Of a DNA stretch of 64,000 bases, positions 8,779-17,780 are shown in pieces. The DNA comes from Trichothermofontia sichuanensis B231 (GTDB lineage: Bacteria; Cyanobacteriota; Cyanobacteriia; B231), in contig NZ_CP110848.1 in the NCBI RefSeq assembly GCF_026240635.1, positions 2,420,501 to 2,484,500 on the forward strand, read 5' to 3'. Position numbers and translations under genes: made by a program. Numbering within the stretch: the first letter of the stretch is position 1; each line of letters starts with the position of its first letter. The notes under the pieces are model-generated. The model saw nothing but the letters and a program-made list of their open reading frames with translations. It did no database searches and was not told the origin of the DNA.

Positions 8779-9029
8779 TCTTGATCGCTCAAAATACGCA
8801 GGGGTGAATGGCTGATGACCTTCTGAAGGTTGACTGAAGGTTGACTCTAGTTTGCGGTGAGCCGATTCCCCTGCCCCTAACAGGATTTGCGGACAATTTG
8901 GGTCTGGTTTGGTTGCAGATGCTTGTCCGGGGCGCAGGATACTCCAGCTCAAGCAGTATGCAGGCAAATGTAGAGAGGCGCAAATAACAAAGGCACAAAC
9001 GATCAGCGTTGACGTTGTGGATAAGTTCG

Positions 9030-9422
9030 CTATTGTTGATATATTTGCTGCATAAAATGATACAAGCATTGATAAGCTACATAAGTAGGCGGATCTAGTT
9101 TAGGTGATTCTGGCCCTAACTGGGCTAGTAAGGGTATCACGTCGAGATCGAGGGCTGGTTGTACACGTGTCATGGGCCAGAGGAGATCGCTGCCCTGGCG
9201 CAAATCATAGATTTCTGCCCCCTCTGTCTGGATGGGGGCATGGAGGCTTGGGAACGGCTCTGTCGCCCGTGGCGGGGAATCGAGAGAGGGAAGAGCTTTC
9301 TCTAGAGCGAGGGGACGTAGCCATAGCATCTGACGATCGGGGACGACCTGAATAATTTCGGCAAACAGCCGGGCTTGTGCAGCCTGAAGGTAAACAATTT
9401 GGTGGGGTTGCCAGTTGATCAT
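9030..9422 (-). CDS. Conserved hypothetical protein, translationally coupled to NUDIX hydrolase
   Basis: A 130-residue protein with no domain I recognise. The N-terminal half (MINWQPHQIVYLQAAQARLF, then EIIQVVPDRQMLWLRPLAL) looks like a small beta-rich fold, followed by a Pro/Ser-rich linker and an amphipathic C-terminal helix (AYQCLYHFMQQIYQQ). Its ATG overlaps the stop of the upstream NUDIX gene in an ATGA arrangement, so the two are almost certainly co-translated. Confidence 0.7.
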   Translation of the reverse strand: MINWQPHQIVYLQAAQARLFAEIIQVVPDRQMLWLRPLALEKALPSLDSPPRATEPFPSLHAPIQTEGAEIYDLRQGSDLLWPMTRVQPALDLDVIPLLAQLGPESPKLDPPTYVAYQCLYHFMQQIYQQ

Positions 9423-9874
9423 GATGTTACTGGTTGACCGCTGAATTGGGAGGTCAGGTAGTGCTGGACTTGGATTAGCACGTCACGGCTACTCGGATAG
9501 GTCAGGCGGTTAAGGGCATCTTCAAATTTATCCCAATGGTATGCCTGGATTTCTTTTGCCTGGATGGTGACTTGACTGTCTTGGACGATCGCCAAAAAAT
9601 AGGTGACCTGTTTATCGAGCAGGGTGCCTTTCTTTTGAGTATAGTAGCGCTCATGCCAGCAAGGCGTGGCGATCGGCTGATAGCGGGTAATGCCGGTTTC
9701 CTCTTCCAACTCCCGACAGGCGGCAGTAAGGGCTGTTTCTCCGGGTTCGGCATGTCCCTTGGGGAATCCCCAGTGTCCTGCATGGTGTTGAATCAGCAGA
9801 AATACGGTTTCCTCCCCCTGGATGCGGATGGGAATGATGCCAAAGGATTGGTCTTGACGCGGGAAATCGGCCAT
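9419..9874 (-). CDS. NUDIX hydrolase, Ap4A-hydrolase type
   Basis: A 151-residue NUDIX protein. The Nudix box reads GHAEPGETALTAACRELEEE followed by TG, fitting G-x5-E-x7-RE-x2-EE-x-G, with the preceding HHAGHWGFPKGH seen in asymmetric diadenosine tetraphosphate hydrolases. Such enzymes clear Ap4A and related dinucleotides from the cytoplasm. I start at the ATG at 9874 behind AGAGGA; the frame continues upstream to 10072 but that stretch is not NUDIX-like. It is the first gene of a two-gene unit with the hypothetical gene at 9030-9422. Confidence 0.85.
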   Translation of the reverse strand: MADFPRQDQSFGIIPIRIQGEETVFLLIQHHAGHWGFPKGHAEPGETALTAACRELEEETGITRYQPIATPCWHERYYTQKKGTLLDKQVTYFLAIVQDSQVTIQAKEIQAYHWDKFEDALNRLTYPSSRDVLIQVQHYLTSQFSGQPVTS

Positions 9875-10113
9875 CGGGAATCGGTCCTCTAGAATTGTTC
9901 GTGGGAATTCGTTCGTAGGCCAGCTACAGCCCCAGCCTGATTCTGACAAGTTGAGGCAGCGATCGCCAGCCGAACCCCCCGTTCCCCGCAGTCTCTCGCT
10001 TGCCTTACATATCACATGATGGTTCAGACTTGTCCCTGTTGTTACATTTTTTAAGAAAATATTCGTTACCATAAGGGTGATCAGCTTTGCGGGAATTTTG
10101 CGGGAGTATCCTT

Positions 10114-10569
10114 ATGGGACTGATGGCTCAAGTTGAAGTGCGGCCTCTGGCTTCGATCGCGAGTGGCATGGCCACGTTCTATACGCCCCAGGCTAGCGAC
10201 GAAACCATGCTGGTGCACATTCCGGCGGGGGCGATCGATGATCTGTTTGTGCATCACTTCCAGACGGATCAACTGCTGGTCGTGAAGGGCAGTTTTATTC
10301 TGGTGACTTTACAGGGGCGGCGTTATCAGTATTTTGCGTTGAGCGATCGCCAGCCCCAGGTGGTGAAAATTCCGCCGGGTATTCCCCACGGGGCGATTAA
10401 CCTCAGCTCGGAAGCGTGTCTTCTCGTTAATGCCGTCCTGCGGCATGGGCCAACCCATCCTCGTGATTATCGTCCGCTGCGCAAACCGTTTCCTTATGAT
10501 TGGGAGCGGGTGAGAGCCTTACAAGCCCAACTGGACACTGGGCGACCAGCGGTGCCGGTGTTGGCCTAA
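10114..10569 (+). CDS. Cupin-fold protein
   Basis: A 151-residue single-domain cupin-like protein. Features are the strand pattern MLVHIPAGAIDDLFVHHFQT, then QLLVVKGSFILVTLQGRRYQ and VVKIPPGIPHGAINL, the PPGIPHG turn being a typical second cupin motif with a metal-ligand histidine. The first motif keeps HH but is not a textbook HxH-E. Function is unknown. The ATG at 10114 has GGGAG eight bases upstream; a TTG at 10087 is less likely. Confidence 0.7.
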   Translation: MGLMAQVEVRPLASIASGMATFYTPQASDETMLVHIPAGAIDDLFVHHFQTDQLLVVKGSFILVTLQGRRYQYFALSDRQPQVVKIPPGIPHGAINLSSEACLLVNAVLRHGPTHPRDYRPLRKPFPYDWERVRALQAQLDTGRPAVPVLA

Positions 10570-10803
10570 TGGTTTGGGCAGTGAATGGCCTAACGTTACG
10601 CCTGTCCAGTCAGTGGGGGGTCTGGCCAGCCGCAGGGCATCGTCGTTGCCTAGGCTAGTCTCTGCGTCTCTTTAACGCTGAGTCTCTTTAAACTGTCTTT
10701 AGACTGTCTGGTTAGACTATCTAGCAAGTTGCCGATGGGATTGTTGCACGGGCCTGAGACCTTTAGGCGGGATTTTTTCGGTAAAGTAGGGTCTGGACGA
10801 TCC

Positions 10804-12675
10804 ATGTTGCTGGCACTGTCATTCATGAAGCTAAGTTTTAATCGTTGGTTGGGGTTCAAACCTGTCACTTGGGAGCAGCACCCCCCCTTCTTCTGGCTGT
10901 TGTCCGGTAGCTGGGTCTTACTGTTAGGGGGGATTGTGTTCCTCTGGCATCTGGGCAGTACTGGTTTGCTGGATGAAACGGAACCCTTGTTTGCGGAAGC
11001 GGCTCGCCAGATGACGGTTACGGGGGACTGGTTGACCCCCTACTTTAATGGAGAACACCGCTTTGATAAACCCCCTTTGATTTACTGGTTAATGGCGATC
11101 GGCTACCAGATGATCGGGATAAATGAGTGGGCGGTGCGTTTGCCCTCAGCGCTGGCGGCGATCGGCGTGATTAGTTTAGGGGGCTATACCTTGGCTCGTT
11201 ACAGCCAGTCGCGGTTGACGGTGTGGGTTGGGGTGGCGGTGATGGCCCTAGGGCCAGAAATGATGATCTGGGGTCGGGTTGGCGTTGCGGATATGCTCCT
11301 GACGGGGTGTATGGGGTCAGCGCTTTTGACCTTCTTTCTGGGGTATGCCCAACCCCGGTGGGAGATTAAACAACGCTGGTATCTGGCAGCTTACCTGTTC
11401 ATGGCGCTGGCCGTGTTGACCAAGGGACCGGTGGGCATGGTTTTACCGGCCCTGACGGTGGGAATCTTTGCTCTTTACCTGGGCAATGGGCGATCGCTCT
11501 GGCAGGAGATCCAGCCCCTGAAAGGGGGGTTACTGGTGGCAGCGATCGCTGTGCCCTGGTACGTCCTGGTGATTATGGCCAACGGGGAAGCTTATATTGA
11601 GGACTTTTTTGGCTATCACAATCTGGAGCGTTTTACCCGTGTCGTCAACAACCACGCGGCCCCCTGGTATTTCTACTTTCTAGTTGTCAGTGTCGGGCTG
11701 CTGCCTTGGTCAGCCTATTTGCCAGCGGCCCTGTTGCGTCTGCGGGTTTGGCAGCGATCGCAGTGGCAGGCCCAGCCGCGATCGCACCACTTGGGTTTGT
11801 TTTGTGGCTGTTGGTTTATTAGTATCTTCGGCTTTTTTACCCTAGCCGTGACCAAACTTCCCAGTTACGTGTTGCCCTTGATGCCAGCAGCAGCCATCCT
11901 GATCGCTTTGTTAATGGAGGAGATGCGCTTGGCCCAGCCTTGGTCTTCCTTGCCCCCCGCCCAAGCTTTGCAGTTACCCAAACCCTGGCGCTATCTGTTT
12001 ACGGTCAGCCATTGGGGCACCGTGTTGCTGATGGTTTTGCTAGCGATTGGCCTTTACCTGAGTCCCCGGTGGTTAGGCGGCGACCCGGTCATGCCAGAAT
12101 TACCCGAAGCGTTTGTGGCGTCGGGTGCTTTGGCGTGGGGTGTAGGCATCTGGTCCGTGGCCGCGATCGTGGCCACAGCCTTACTACTGCGTCAGCGCAG
12201 CCAATGGCTTTGGGGTGTAAGCGTTGTGGCCTTTGTGGCTTTTATCCTGTTTACCCTGCAACCCACCTACTACCTGGTAGATACCTATCGACAACTCCCC
12301 CTGCGGCAACTGGCTACTGCGATCGTGAAATTTCGCCAGCCCAACGAAGACGTGATCATGATGGGGTTTAAGAAACCCAGTCTGGTGTTTTATACTCAAC
12401 AGTCGATTACCTATCTCCGCACCGCCGGTCAGATCCGCAAACACTTACACCAGCAGAACCCGCCCCGCACAGCTACTCAGATCAGCCCGCCACAGCTGGC
12501 GCCGAGCATCAATGCGACCGTACCTCCCCCCTCTACCGTCCTCATCCTTGCCTATCCCGCCGAGATCCAGGAAGATTTACATCTCTCACCAGGAACCTAT
12601 CAAGATCTCGATCGGGCCGGCGTTTACCAACTGGTCCGTGTTGCGAAATCAGATCTTTTGAGAGCCACGGAGTAG
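10804..12675 (+). CDS. ArnT/PMT-like glycosyltransferase, family 39
   Basis: A membrane glycosyltransferase of about 623 residues with roughly 11-13 transmembrane segments. The first periplasmic loop carries the GT-C signature: LLDETEPLFAEAARQM followed by the DKPPLIYWLM segment that defines ArnT/GT39 enzymes. These transfer sugars from polyprenyl-phosphate donors to lipid or protein acceptors on the outer face of the inner membrane. Starts at 10804 or 10825 (MKLSFNRW) are both plausible. The C-terminal soluble part (about 500-620) is less conserved. A 21-base direct repeat begins at its stop codon. Confidence 0.85.
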   Translation: MLLALSFMKLSFNRWLGFKPVTWEQHPPFFWLLSGSWVLLLGGIVFLWHLGSTGLLDETEPLFAEAARQMTVTGDWLTPYFNGEHRFDKPPLIYWLMAIGYQMIGINEWAVRLPSALAAIGVISLGGYTLARYSQSRLTVWVGVAVMALGPEMMIWGRVGVADMLLTGCMGSALLTFFLGYAQPRWEIKQRWYLAAYLFMALAVLTKGPVGMVLPALTVGIFALYLGNGRSLWQEIQPLKGGLLVAAIAVPWYVLVIMANGEAYIEDFFGYHNLERFTRVVNNHAAPWYFYFLVVSVGLLPWSAYLPAALLRLRVWQRSQWQAQPRSHHLGLFCGCWFISIFGFFTLAVTKLPSYVLPLMPAAAILIALLMEEMRLAQPWSSLPPAQALQLPKPWRYLFTVSHWGTVLLMVLLAIGLYLSPRWLGGDPVMPELPEAFVASGALAWGVGIWSVAAIVATALLLRQRSQWLWGVSVVAFVAFILFTLQPTYYLVDTYRQLPLRQLATAIVKFRQPNEDVIMMGFKKPSLVFYTQQSITYLRTAGQIRKHLHQQNPPRTATQISPPQLAPSINATVPPPSTVLILAYPAEIQEDLHLSPGTYQDLDRAGVYQLVRVAKSDLLRATE

Positions 12676-12712
12676 CTACACTTCTTTTAACAGCCACAGA
12701 GTAGCTACACTT
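12663..12712. repeat. Two 21-base direct repeats at gene end
   Basis: AGCCACGGAGTAGCTACACT at 12663 recurs with one change at 12692, 29 bases apart. The first copy contains the stop codon of the GT39 gene. It is followed by a TTTTGCCTTTTGCC-type run, common between cyanobacterial genes. Confidence 0.9.
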
Positions 12713-12748
12713 TGCCTTTTGCCTTTTAACTTTTCTTCCCCATCTTCT

Positions 12749-13468
12749 ATGGCAAAACTGCCGCCATCTTCTCCAACCTTTGGCCAGCCCCCCCTCCCCG
12801 CCGAGTGGCAAGCCCAGTTAACAGCCGTTGCCCATCGCTACAACCGGGAATATCAGGGAGAGGCAGTTGAATTACCGGCAGAAGCCACCAGCCTATCCCT
12901 CTATCCGGATTGGCGGACGGGGACCCTGGCCACCCGCCTGGCCTCACCGTTTTGGCAATTAGCCCAACCCCAAAAGAACCAAGTCTGCCTAGATCTCGGC
13001 TGTGGAGTCAGTTTTTTGATCTATCCCTGGCGGGATTGGGGTGCTTTTTTCTACGGTCAGGAAATCAGCGAGGTAGCGCAGGCAGCCCTCAACCAGCGGG
13101 CACCCCAGTTGAACTCCAAATTATTCAAGGGAGTCCGGCTTCAGGCAGCGCACCAGCTTGACTATGCCCCAGCTCAGTTTGATTGGGCGATCGCGACTGG
13201 AGTCAGTTGCTATTATCCCCTGGCCTACTGGGAAATAGTGATCACCGCAGTCAAAGCCATCTTGAAACCCACTGGGATGTTTGTGTTTGATGTATTGAAT
13301 CCTGCAGCCCCCCTGGCAGAGGATTGGGCCATTCTAGAAACCTACCTGGGGGCCGAAGTGCAGCTGAACCCGCTTAGCGATTGGGAAGCCCTGATTAAAC
13401 GCTTAGGCGGCAAGGTCATGGGTCAGCAGAGCGGGGAAGTGTTCCAGCTTTATAAGGTTCGGTTTTAA
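12749..13468 (+). CDS. SAM-dependent methyltransferase, class I
   Basis: A 239-residue protein with a Rossmann-type methyltransferase core. Motif I is VCLDLGCGVSFLIYP; a second acidic strand is FFYGQEISE; FDWAIATGVSCYYPLAYWE corresponds to motif IV and is followed by the helix VITAVKAILKPTGMFVFDVL. The substrate is unknown. The ATG at 12749 is chosen; upstream in-frame sequence is the TTTTGCC-rich spacer. It lies 73 bases after the GT39 gene and may be co-transcribed with it. Confidence 0.8.
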   Translation: MAKLPPSSPTFGQPPLPAEWQAQLTAVAHRYNREYQGEAVELPAEATSLSLYPDWRTGTLATRLASPFWQLAQPQKNQVCLDLGCGVSFLIYPWRDWGAFFYGQEISEVAQAALNQRAPQLNSKLFKGVRLQAAHQLDYAPAQFDWAIATGVSCYYPLAYWEIVITAVKAILKPTGMFVFDVLNPAAPLAEDWAILETYLGAEVQLNPLSDWEALIKRLGGKVMGQQSGEVFQLYKVRF

Positions 13469-13643
13469 GAGAGAAGCGAGAAAAGAGAAGCGAGAAGTAA
13501 GAGGGAACTGGTATCGTTGAGAGCATTCTCGTTTGGCAACAGACAGCCCTCATCCTGCAACCCCTTCTCCCTGTCCCCCCACAAACGGTGAGATGGCCCC
13601 CCTATTATTTCTGTCCTCTCTTCTCTTTCCTCCCTCCTCACTT

Positions 13644-14693
13644 CTAAGCATGGCTCAGACTCGCCGTTGCCACCTGCACTTCTGGTTGATAGAGGCCGGA
13701 TAACATGGCGGCGGGGGGTTTGGAGTGGGGCCATGCAAAGGCATGGCGGAAGGCTGCTTCCTGACAGGCTTGGAGTTGACGAAAGTCAATAATGTTGTGG
13801 GTGAGCAGATTCTCGTATTCAAAGGGGAGGCGCACATTGTGCAACCCAGCATTATCGGTACAAATGGCAATGTCAACGCCCGCGTCAAAGCAGCGATCGA
13901 AGACCACCTTGAGTTCTTGAATGTCTGTTAAGGTATTGGTCTTGAAGTAAGTCGTGGGGCAGACTTCTAAACATTGCCCCCGGGCTGCGACTTTGGGCAA
14001 TAATTCCGGATACCGCAGGGGGATCTGAATGCCGTGACCAATGCGCATCAGGTAGGGCAACAATTCGGGATAACACCCATCTCTGGTTTCGTATAAATGA
14101 CCCGTCGTTTTCAGTCCTAGGCGGTGGGCGTAGGCATAGAGTTCGCGGAATTCGTCGAGCCGCTCGCCGTAGTGGGCATCCCCGCCTGCCACATCGATCG
14201 CGCAGACATACTCCGGCATTTGGGCCGCCAATTCCACGATCGCCCGGTTCACCGCATAGGGCAAGCGCGAGTGCATCGCCAGAATTTGACTCGTCACCAC
14301 GGGATATTCGCTCAACTGGCTCGCCTGTCCCACCGTTTGAACAATCTCAGCCATGCGATCAATCCGCTCGGTCTGGGAAAGCTCATCCGGCGTGCGCAGG
14401 TAAGGTGTATAGCGAATTTCCAAATAAGCTAGATTCTCAAACACATAGGCCCCCCGGATCAGCCGATAGAGGAAATAAGGCAGGGTGGCCTGGGTTTGTA
14501 CACTTTCGACTAGCGTATGCAACTCCAGGTACTCATCCAGCGTTTTGCGAGGCCGGGTATAAAATTCCTCAAAGGGGGAATAATCCGGGAAGCGATCGGC
14601 TAGGTCGGGATTGTGTCGTTGAAAGTAGCGCCAAAGGATACGGGGGACGACGGAGCCACCCAAATGCCGATGAAGTTCTGCGTATAGGGCCAC
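13644..14693 (-). CDS. Adenosine deaminase-like amidohydrolase
   Basis: A 349-residue TIM-barrel deaminase. Metal-ligand motif HRH is at residues 8-10 in ELHRHLGGSV. Further family features are the H-x-x-E pair in TGHLYETRDG (HAGE in classical enzymes), RIGHGIQIP, and CTDNAGLHN in place of the STDDP motif. Classical enzymes convert adenosine to inosine; the changed STDDP region leaves the substrate open (adenosine, deoxyadenosine or a modified purine). The gene starts within a few residues of the catalytic HxH, as in short ADA-like members. Confidence 0.82.
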   Translation of the reverse strand: MALYAELHRHLGGSVVPRILWRYFQRHNPDLADRFPDYSPFEEFYTRPRKTLDEYLELHTLVESVQTQATLPYFLYRLIRGAYVFENLAYLEIRYTPYLRTPDELSQTERIDRMAEIVQTVGQASQLSEYPVVTSQILAMHSRLPYAVNRAIVELAAQMPEYVCAIDVAGGDAHYGERLDEFRELYAYAHRLGLKTTGHLYETRDGCYPELLPYLMRIGHGIQIPLRYPELLPKVAARGQCLEVCPTTYFKTNTLTDIQELKVVFDRCFDAGVDIAICTDNAGLHNVRLPFEYENLLTHNIIDFRQLQACQEAAFRHAFAWPHSKPPAAMLSGLYQPEVQVATASLSHA

Positions 14694-15003
14694 GGGTCCT
14701 CCTTAATGGCTAAGGGAAAAGGTAATGAATCTCAACATTATGCTTAAGTCCCAGTTTAGCCTGATTTTTCTGACGAGCGCTAGTGGCGACTGTAGTTATC
14801 TGGATACTGCTGCAGCCTGACGGTTAGTGCCGATAGGACGGCTTCACTGGGGGGTGGGTGAGGGCAAGGTACAGGTAGCTACGAAGATGCGGCGCGAATG
14901 CCTGAAATCGCGTAAGGTTGAAGAATACATAGGAGAATATATAGGGATTGGATATCGATCGGCAGGGTACTGCTTGGGGTCACTTCTCCTGTCTAGATTC
15001 TTT

Positions 15004-16191
15004 ATGAATTGGTTCCGATCGCTAATGGGTTGCCTGGGTGCTTTCACCCTGGGGACGGGCTTGGGGCAGCCCCCAGTCCTGGCGCAGATGCCCCTGGGGA
15101 CAGAGGTACTGCAACAGATTCAGCAGTGTGTTCGCACGATGGGGACGCAACACCCCCCACTGAGCCTGGAGCAATTGCAACTGGTGGCCATGCAATGTAC
15201 GTTTACCGCGATCGCAATGGCTCCCGATGGTCAGATTTACCCCAATGTGGACGATCGCCTCACTGCCCTGGTACAAACCCTAGGGATCCGCCTGCCTAAC
15301 CCCACAGGTACGGGTACGGCACGGGTGTCCTTAACGCCACTGACTGAGAGTCGCGTCTTTACCCTGCCGGTCAAGGTTGGGGGAACCGTACAGGAATTTT
15401 TGCTGGATACGGGGGCGTCGGCCTCGATCTTGAGTCGTCCCCTCCTCGATCGGGCCGCCTCGCTGCCAGCGCATCGTGCCCAGCAGTCTGGCGTAGACCT
15501 GCCCGATCGTCTGTTCAGTTATCTCGTTGTGGGTGAAGACTGCCAGGGATTAGGGGCCAGTTTGCATATCTTGCCACCAATGCAGGTAGGACAGGCCCAA
15601 GTAGCCAATTTGATGGGGATGGGCTTCCCGCCCCAGTCCATGCCCAAGCAGCTAGCAGGGGTGTTGGGGATGGACTTCCTCAGTCGGTTTGACTTCAGCC
15701 TTGACCCCCAAGCCTTAACGCTGGAACTGCGCTCCCACACGGCGTCCTCGCGCACTGCATCACCAGCCCCGACGGCCATTCCCCTTCGGGGAAAAATGGG
15801 TATCATGACGACCCAGGTATGGATCAATGGTCAAGGTCCTTTCACCTTTGCCCTCGATACGGGAGCCGGTTGGGTGGTCTTGTCGCCCCAGTTAGCCCAA
15901 GCTCTTAAGGTCACGGCCAAGGCCCAAGCGATCGCAGTCTTAGGCTTTTGTGGTACAGCTCCAGCCCAATGGGTGGTCCTCGATCGCGTCAGTATTCAAA
16001 CCCACACCGTCGAGCAGTTGGATACAGTAATCCTAACGGACAGTCGCCCCCTGGAACTGCTGGGCGTTGACGGTGTCATTGGTCAAAATTTTCTAAATCA
16101 ATTTCGGCAAACCTGGCGCTTTGGCGATCGTACGCCTCTAGGGTTTCCCGCCACCGGCACTTTGGAACTCACACCCCTAACATCGCCCTGA
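15004..16191 (+). CDS. Secreted protein with two retropepsin-like aspartic protease domains
   Basis: A 395-residue protein with an N-terminal signal peptide (hydrophobic LMGCLGAFTLGTGLG, then PPVLAQ). Two aspartic protease active-site motifs are visible: DTGAS at 135-139 (EFLLDTGASASILS) and DTGAG at 285-289 (FALDTGAGWVVLS), each followed about 85-110 residues later by a hydrophobic-Gly segment (GVLGMDFL and GVIGQNFL) like the second psi-loop of retropepsins. Two half-proteases on one chain could pair intramolecularly like pepsin. The substrate is unknown; it should act in the periplasm. An in-frame extension to 14827 lacks a signal peptide and is rejected. Confidence 0.8.
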   Translation: MNWFRSLMGCLGAFTLGTGLGQPPVLAQMPLGTEVLQQIQQCVRTMGTQHPPLSLEQLQLVAMQCTFTAIAMAPDGQIYPNVDDRLTALVQTLGIRLPNPTGTGTARVSLTPLTESRVFTLPVKVGGTVQEFLLDTGASASILSRPLLDRAASLPAHRAQQSGVDLPDRLFSYLVVGEDCQGLGASLHILPPMQVGQAQVANLMGMGFPPQSMPKQLAGVLGMDFLSRFDFSLDPQALTLELRSHTASSRTASPAPTAIPLRGKMGIMTTQVWINGQGPFTFALDTGAGWVVLSPQLAQALKVTAKAQAIAVLGFCGTAPAQWVVLDRVSIQTHTVEQLDTVILTDSRPLELLGVDGVIGQNFLNQFRQTWRFGDRTPLGFPATGTLELTPLTSP

Positions 16192-16289
16192 ATCGTCACC
16201 TTAACCTTTGTTGCTTTACACCTGTTGGTCTACACCCTGATGGCTGACGCGCATGACCGACTCAACGGCACACGGTTTGATTGTTGCTA

Positions 16290-16396
16290 TATAGTCATTG
16301 CAATTTAGGCTGAAACAGCCCTCTCACCCCCAGCCCCTCTCCCAGAGCGGGAGAGGGGAGTGAAAAACTCTATCGTTCTTATTTGGATTGACCATA
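16290..16396. repeat. 107-bp MITE, copy 1
   Basis: Begins TATAGTCATTGCAATTTAGG and ends TTATTTGGATTGACCATA, the ends forming an imperfect terminal inverted repeat of about 19 bases with TA at the outer edges. The core is the CCCTCACCCCCAGCCCCTCT / GAGCGGGAGAGGGG hairpin. The same length and layout occur at 21687, 42382 and 52929. Confidence 0.93.
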
Positions 16397-16430
16397 TCAA
16401 TAGTTCAATATCGAATTCCAATGGCAAGGT

Positions 16431-16826
16431 TTAAGCCTCCTGGCACAGGTGGGGAGGCAGCAATAGCTCCCGTCGCCAGAGTTCTGCTCGACAAACAGCT
16501 ACACAGTAACGCCCAATTAGGTTCCGTTGCGCAGCCGTGGGCAGCCGACCGTCTACATCGTAACGAGCAATTACCTTAGCCACCTCCCATGCGTCTTGAC
16601 TGGGTACCTCAGCCAGCATGAGTCGTTCCCAGTAGCGATATTTATAGATGAGCTTCTCCCGCTGGCGATCGGGTAAATCTGCCTTGAGCTGGTGCAAAAT
16701 TCGGCGTCGCAGGTACTGGGCATAGGCATGACCATCGGCATTGGGGTTAGGATCAGCCTGGGTAGAGGGGGGGGTATTGAAACTGGTGTGGGGTTTGAGG
16801 CTAGTTTTGGCATAGGCAGCGGACAT
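16431..16826 (-). CDS. Conserved hypothetical protein
   Basis: A 131-residue protein, basic and helical after a low-complexity start. Recognisable stretches are HAYAQYLRRRILHQLKADL, EKLIYKYRYWERLMLAEV and AWEVAKVIARYDVDGRLP. I do not know the family. The ATG at 16826 is chosen because GAGGAG sits eight bases upstream; the frame is open to 16898. Confidence 0.6.
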   Translation of the reverse strand: MSAAYAKTSLKPHTSFNTPPSTQADPNPNADGHAYAQYLRRRILHQLKADLPDRQREKLIYKYRYWERLMLAEVPSQDAWEVAKVIARYDVDGRLPTAAQRNLIGRYCVAVCRAELWRRELLLPPHLCQEA

Positions 16827-17190
16827 GGTAGTGCTCCTCAGCATGGCAAATTTAACCCTTAAACATCCCTGAACATAATGTTTATCATTACTTATCATCT
16901 ATGAGCTTGACTAGCCCAGAAGTCATGCATCCCCAAGACCGATGTGTGTTTTACCTCATTTGTGGGGGATGGACATCAGGCACGATCGGTGCTATCCATC
17001 CCTTAACCGTGTGATCCAGATCAATGGTGCTCAACGGCAGAGTTAGGCGTAACTCCCCATCAGGACACCTCGATGAATTGAGTTCAGGGCAGTTGCACTG
17101 CTCCAACCGCCGGAATTTCGTGGGTTCTCAAGGTAGCTAGCACACTTTCGGTGTCCCCTCACCGGAACCACAGGCGTTAGGATAGGACCA

Positions 17191-17630
17191 GGGAAAGAGT
17201 TGGCGCAGGCAATTGCGGGTTAGCTTCGTCGTTAAAGACGGGGTTAATCTGAGGAAAGTCCGGACTCCCGAAAGACCAGACCTGCTGGGTAACGCCCAGT
17301 GCGGGTGACCGCGAGGAAAGTGCCACAGAAACATACCGCCAAAACAATTCAAAATTCAAAATGCACAATTTTGGATTAATTGAATTGCACGGTAAGGGTG
17401 CAAAGGTGCGGTAAGAGCGCACCAGCAGCATCGAGAGGTGCTGGCTCGGTAAACCCCGGTCGGGAGCAAGGTGGAGGAACAAGGGTTGGTCTTTTTCCGG
17501 TTCCGCTGAGGGCTGTGTCCCTCCTGTGCCGCCAGAGGTGTTTGGTAACAAACATCCCAGATAGATAATTGCCCTGATAACGGAGACCCGTTATCCAGAA
17601 CAGAATCCGGCTTATGTCCAACTCTTTCTC
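17191..17630 (+). ncRNA. rnpB: RNase P RNA
   Basis: The catalytic RNA of RNase P, which trims tRNA 5' leaders. Conserved elements are in order: GAGGAAAGTCCGGACTCC (P4 5' strand), GGGTGACCGCGAGGAAAGTG, CCACAGAAACATACCGCC, GGTAAGGGTGCAAAGGTGCG, GGTAAACCCC and finally ACAGAATCCGGCTTATG (P4 3' strand). P1 is formed by GGAAAGAGTTGG near 17191 and CCAACTCTTTC near 17618-17629, which sets the ends. Between the CCGCC and GGTAAGG elements the P12 region (about 17338-17390) is an AT-rich imperfect hairpin containing AATTCAAAATTCAAAAT, a known cyanobacterial intergenic repeat. The gene lies 150 bases before rnc. Confidence 0.96.
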
Positions 17631-17780
17631 TTTTGTCTCTGATGGGCTAGCGGGCAGGTGGAATGCTCTGACTCTACTAGCGTTTGGTGGTACGTTACTA
17701 ACAGTGACGGTTACAAGCTGTCCCGATGCCTATCTGCCGATGCCTATCTACCGATGCCTATCTGCCGATAATGTCTGCCA

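Noticed and set aside
16290-16396. CRISPR-like repeat
   Set aside because: The copies of this repeat are dispersed singly over tens of kilobases with no spacers; they are MITEs.
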